DNA of 8,306 nt, from NCBI GenBank assembly GCA_910585035.1, contig CAJUEF010000018.1, positions 10,939 through 19,244 on the forward strand. The letters are read 5' to 3'. The notes under the pieces were generated by a model. That model was not told where the DNA came from and did not search any database. It worked only from the letters and a program-made list of their open reading frames with translations. Of this stretch, positions 6,439 to 8,306 are shown piece after piece. Made by a program: the position numbers and the translations under genes. The DNA comes from an uncultured Christensenellaceae bacterium (GTDB taxonomy: Bacteria > Bacillota > Clostridia > Christensenellales > MGBC116941). How positions within the stretch are numbered: the first letter of the stretch is position 1; each line of letters opens with the position of its first letter.

Positions 6439-6798
6439 TACATAAAGCTGGTCATAATTTCTGTCATCGGTTTTGGATTTTGTTTTTATGGATATTACCG
6501 TATCTTTGGTAAGCGGCGTATAAGGGTCTGTTTTAACAAGGTTGGCATACATGGTAAATCCTCCAAAACGGTGTGTGTTATCCATAAGGGTAGAGCCAAA
6601 GGGAACTTCATATGTTCCGGGAGACATAACTTCACCGTTTATGGTGAGAGTTATAGTGTTCTTTTTGGTGGAAAAAGTGATATCCGAATTCTTTTTGCTT
6701 TCATGGTTTAGCACAAGGGCAAGAGCCACGCAGCATAAAATAACACCGGCAATTATTTTACGCCAGTTGTTTTTTATAATTTTTTCAAACCAGTTCAT
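6427..6798 (-). CDS. small membrane-anchored SLBB-domain protein
   Basis: The product has 123 residues: a short basic N-terminus, one transmembrane helix (about 14-31) and an exposed domain predicted to be outside the cell. Residues 48-105 fit the SLBB (soluble ligand-binding beta-grasp) pattern: TLTINGEVMSPGTYEVPFGS (50-69), then GGFT (79-82), A85 and a final strand TVISIK (100-105). This closely resembles the N-terminal domain of the competence protein ComEA, but the helix-hairpin-helix DNA-binding domain that follows in ComEA is absent. SLBB domains also occur in polysaccharide-export proteins. The ATG at 6798 has only a modest site, GTGGGG, 8 bases upstream. The gene precedes the two-component operon on the same strand by 139 bases. 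Its function is unknown; a role in the cell envelope is the safest inference. Confidence 0.75.
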   Translation of the reverse strand: MNWFEKIIKNNWRKIIAGVILCCVALALVLNHESKKNSDITFSTKKNTITLTINGEVMSPGTYEVPFGSTLMDNTHRFGGFTMYANLVKTDPYTPLTKDTVISIKTKSKTDDRNYDQLYVMPE

Positions 6799-6836
6799 TA
6801 AAATTACCCCACAATGTATTGATCTTAGTATTACCT

Positions 6837-6842
6837 ATTATA
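6837..6842 (-). promoter_or_regulatory. possible -10 element for the SLBB gene
   Basis: On the minus strand TATAAT lies at 6842-6837, 38 bases before the SLBB ATG. No convincing -35 is seen in the A/T-only sequence upstream, so this is a weak call. Confidence 0.3.
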
Positions 6843-6901
6843 TTAAATCATTTTTATTAAAAAATTAAGGGTTTTTGATACTTTTTTTATATGTCTGGAT
6901 T

Positions 6902-6910
6902 TGTTATAAT
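6902..6910 (+). promoter_or_regulatory. extended -10 promoter of the D,D-carboxypeptidase gene
   Basis: TGTTATAAT matches the extended -10 consensus TGnTATAAT exactly, 37 bases before the proposed TTG start. There is no -35 at the usual distance, which an extended -10 can tolerate; TTGATA at 6875-6880 is 24 bases away, too far. The match to the vegetative consensus suggests expression during growth rather than only in spores. Confidence 0.6.
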
Positions 6911-6947
6911 AAAAATTAAGACATAAATTTAATCGGAGTGTGTAATT

Positions 6948-8306
6948 TTGAAAAGAATTTTAAAAAGTTTGATTTGCTTTGCGCTTATGTTGTCTATATG
7001 CTGTGGAGGGATTGTTTCAAATGCTGCGATTTCTTCACAGGCACAGAATGCTATATTAATAGACCAAACTTCCGGAAATGTTATGTATAGCAAAAATGCT
7101 TATGAAAAAGCATATCCGGCCAGCACAACAAAGCTTATGACGGCTATTGTTTATTACGAAAAGTTTAAGGACAGATTAAACGGCAGCGTTACAGTTGGAG
7201 AAGAGCTTAACGAGCTTCCTTCAGGCAGCTCGGTTATGAATATTGAAAAAGACGAAACGGTGACAAGAGAGCAGCTTTTACACGGACTTATGTTGGTTTC
7301 AGGCAATGATGCCGCAATAGTAATGGCTTATGACCACAGTGGCAGCATGTCGGGATTTGTGCAGGAAATGAACAATAAAGCAAAACAGTTTGGCATGAAT
7401 TCCACACATTTTGTAAATTCCCATGGATTTCATAACCCTGACCACTATACCACAGCAGCAGATTTTGCAATTCTTACAAGAGAATATATGAAATATGAAG
7501 AGCTTAAAAAAATTGGAAACACCAGTGAATATGCCATGGCAGCAACCAATAAAAAAGAAGCTTATACAATGTATAATTCCAACAGGCTTATAAGCACTAA
7601 GGATGAATACAGATCTTATGTTTATGAAAAGGCAACGGGGCTTAAAACAGGCTTTACCAATGCGGCGAAAAACTGTCTGGTAGGAACAGCGACAAACGGT
7701 AATACGGGGCTGATATGGGTTGGATTTGGTTATGAAACGTCGGAAGAGCGGTTTACAGAGGCAAAGACTGTATTTGAATATGCATTTAATAACTTTTCAT
7801 CTGTAAATGTTTATGAACACATAAAGGATACGGATTTATATGTGGATGTTACATCTTTTAATATTCCTAATTATGAATACGGCAATGTGGATACAATGGT
7901 GCAGGTAAATGCAAAGGAGCAGGTAAGTATTGACAATGCTATTGTACAGAAGCTGGAAAACAGTTATGTGTATGCAAAATTTAATCCTTTGCTAAATGTT
8001 CAGTATCCTATTAAGGATGGGGATTATATAGGCAATATAGAATATTATGCTGATAATAATTTAATTTATACTGCAAAGGCTTATGCAACAAAATACGTTG
8101 AGGACAGAAGCACTCCCCCTCTTATTAATACAGCTCTTATCAATAAAAGAAACGGTTATGGAAGTCAGTCATTTTTAGAACAAGCGGTGAGCCTGGGAAT
8201 GGAAATGAAGGATAAGGTAAAGGCAGGAAATTCTCAAAGCTTTGAAAATGATAATGGTGCAGCAACGCAGGAGACGACTACCGCTGAGACAACATCCAAA
8301 TCTAAA
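6948..8306 (+). CDS. D-alanyl-D-alanine carboxypeptidase, peptidase S11 (DacF/PBP5-like), 3'-truncated by window
   Basis: This low-molecular-weight penicillin-binding protein would remove the terminal D-Ala of peptidoglycan stem peptides outside the cell, setting the level of cross-linking. I start at TTG 6948, with GGAG (6935-6938) 9 bases upstream; the frame stays open for 453 codons to the window edge. There is a signal peptide (MKRILKSL plus a hydrophobic stretch, cleavage near SNA 24-26). The S11 catalytic domain spans about 30-265, with S59-T-T-K62 (nucleophile and base), S118-G-N120 and K233-T-G235, all intact. A PBP5 C-terminal beta domain follows at about 290-382. The tail then becomes polar and low in complexity (TQETTTAETTS, 440-450) and continues beyond the window, where a membrane anchor would be expected. 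Sporulation-specific DacF is one family member, but the vegetative-type promoter argues for a general carboxypeptidase. Confidence 0.93.
   Translation, partial: MKRILKSLICFALMLSICCGGIVSNAAISSQAQNAILIDQTSGNVMYSKNAYEKAYPASTTKLMTAIVYYEKFKDRLNGSVTVGEELNELPSGSSVMNIEKDETVTREQLLHGLMLVSGNDAAIVMAYDHSGSMSGFVQEMNNKAKQFGMNSTHFVNSHGFHNPDHYTTAADFAILTREYMKYEELKKIGNTSEYAMAATNKKEAYTMYNSNRLISTKDEYRSYVYEKATGLKTGFTNAAKNCLVGTATNGNTGLIWVGFGYETSEERFTEAKTVFEYAFNNFSSVNVYEHIKDTDLYVDVTSFNIPNYEYGNVDTMVQVNAKEQVSIDNAIVQKLENSYVYAKFNPLLNVQYPIKDGDYIGNIEYYADNNLIYTAKAYATKYVEDRSTPPLINTALINKRNGYGSQSFLEQAVSLGMEMKDKVKAGNSQSFENDNGAATQETTTAETTSKSK

Noticed and set aside
6388..6868. Two plus-strand frames of about 107 codons opposite the SLBB gene
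   Set aside because: The minus-strand frame has a coherent transmembrane helix and SLBB motif; the plus-strand products do not resemble any protein family.
7288..7470. 60-codon minus-strand frame inside the carboxypeptidase gene
   Set aside because: It lies opposite the SGN motif region of an intact S11 peptidase and its product has no recognisable features.

Overview
The window looks like chromosomal DNA from a low-GC, endospore-forming member of the Clostridia. The main evidence is a complete germination protease gene (gpr), which is restricted to spore formers. GerMN-domain lipoproteins, Shine-Dalgarno sequences close to AGGAGG, frequent TTG/GTG starts and very AT-rich intergenic DNA agree with this. 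I cannot name a genus. No mobile element, CRISPR array, tRNA or rRNA is visible.

Layout from left to right. Positions 1-248 are AT-rich and non-coding, with a 26-bp perfect direct repeat and two perfect hairpins ahead of gpr (249-1157, +). Converging on gpr, with a 4-base overlap of stop codons, is an orphan ECF-transporter substrate-binding (S) protein gene (1154-1648, -). A hairpin with T-runs on both sides (1695-1726) separates it from a four-gene minus-strand operon. Read in its own direction, the operon encodes an OmpR/PhoB-type response regulator (6287-5601), a membrane histidine kinase (5629-4175, overlapping the regulator by 29 bases), a GerMN lipoprotein with an NTF2-like C-terminus (4158-3199), and a second lipoprotein with three GerMN-like repeats (3195-1777). 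Further upstream on the same strand is a small membrane-anchored protein with one SLBB domain (6798-6427). Diverging from it is the start of a D,D-carboxypeptidase gene of the peptidase S11 (DacF/PBP5) family (6948 to the right edge, +), cut off in a Thr-rich C-terminal linker.

The most interesting unit is the regulator-kinase-GerMN-GerMN operon. Its architecture parallels the actinobacterial mtrA-mtrB-lpqB operon, in which LpqB is a GerMN lipoprotein that acts on the sensor kinase MtrB. It also parallels walRK-yycHI of Firmicutes, where membrane-attached accessory proteins encoded just downstream control the kinase. I infer that the two lipoproteins sit on the outer face of the membrane and modulate or report to the kinase, possibly in cell-envelope or spore-envelope control. 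The nearby cell-wall carboxypeptidase fits that idea but proves nothing.
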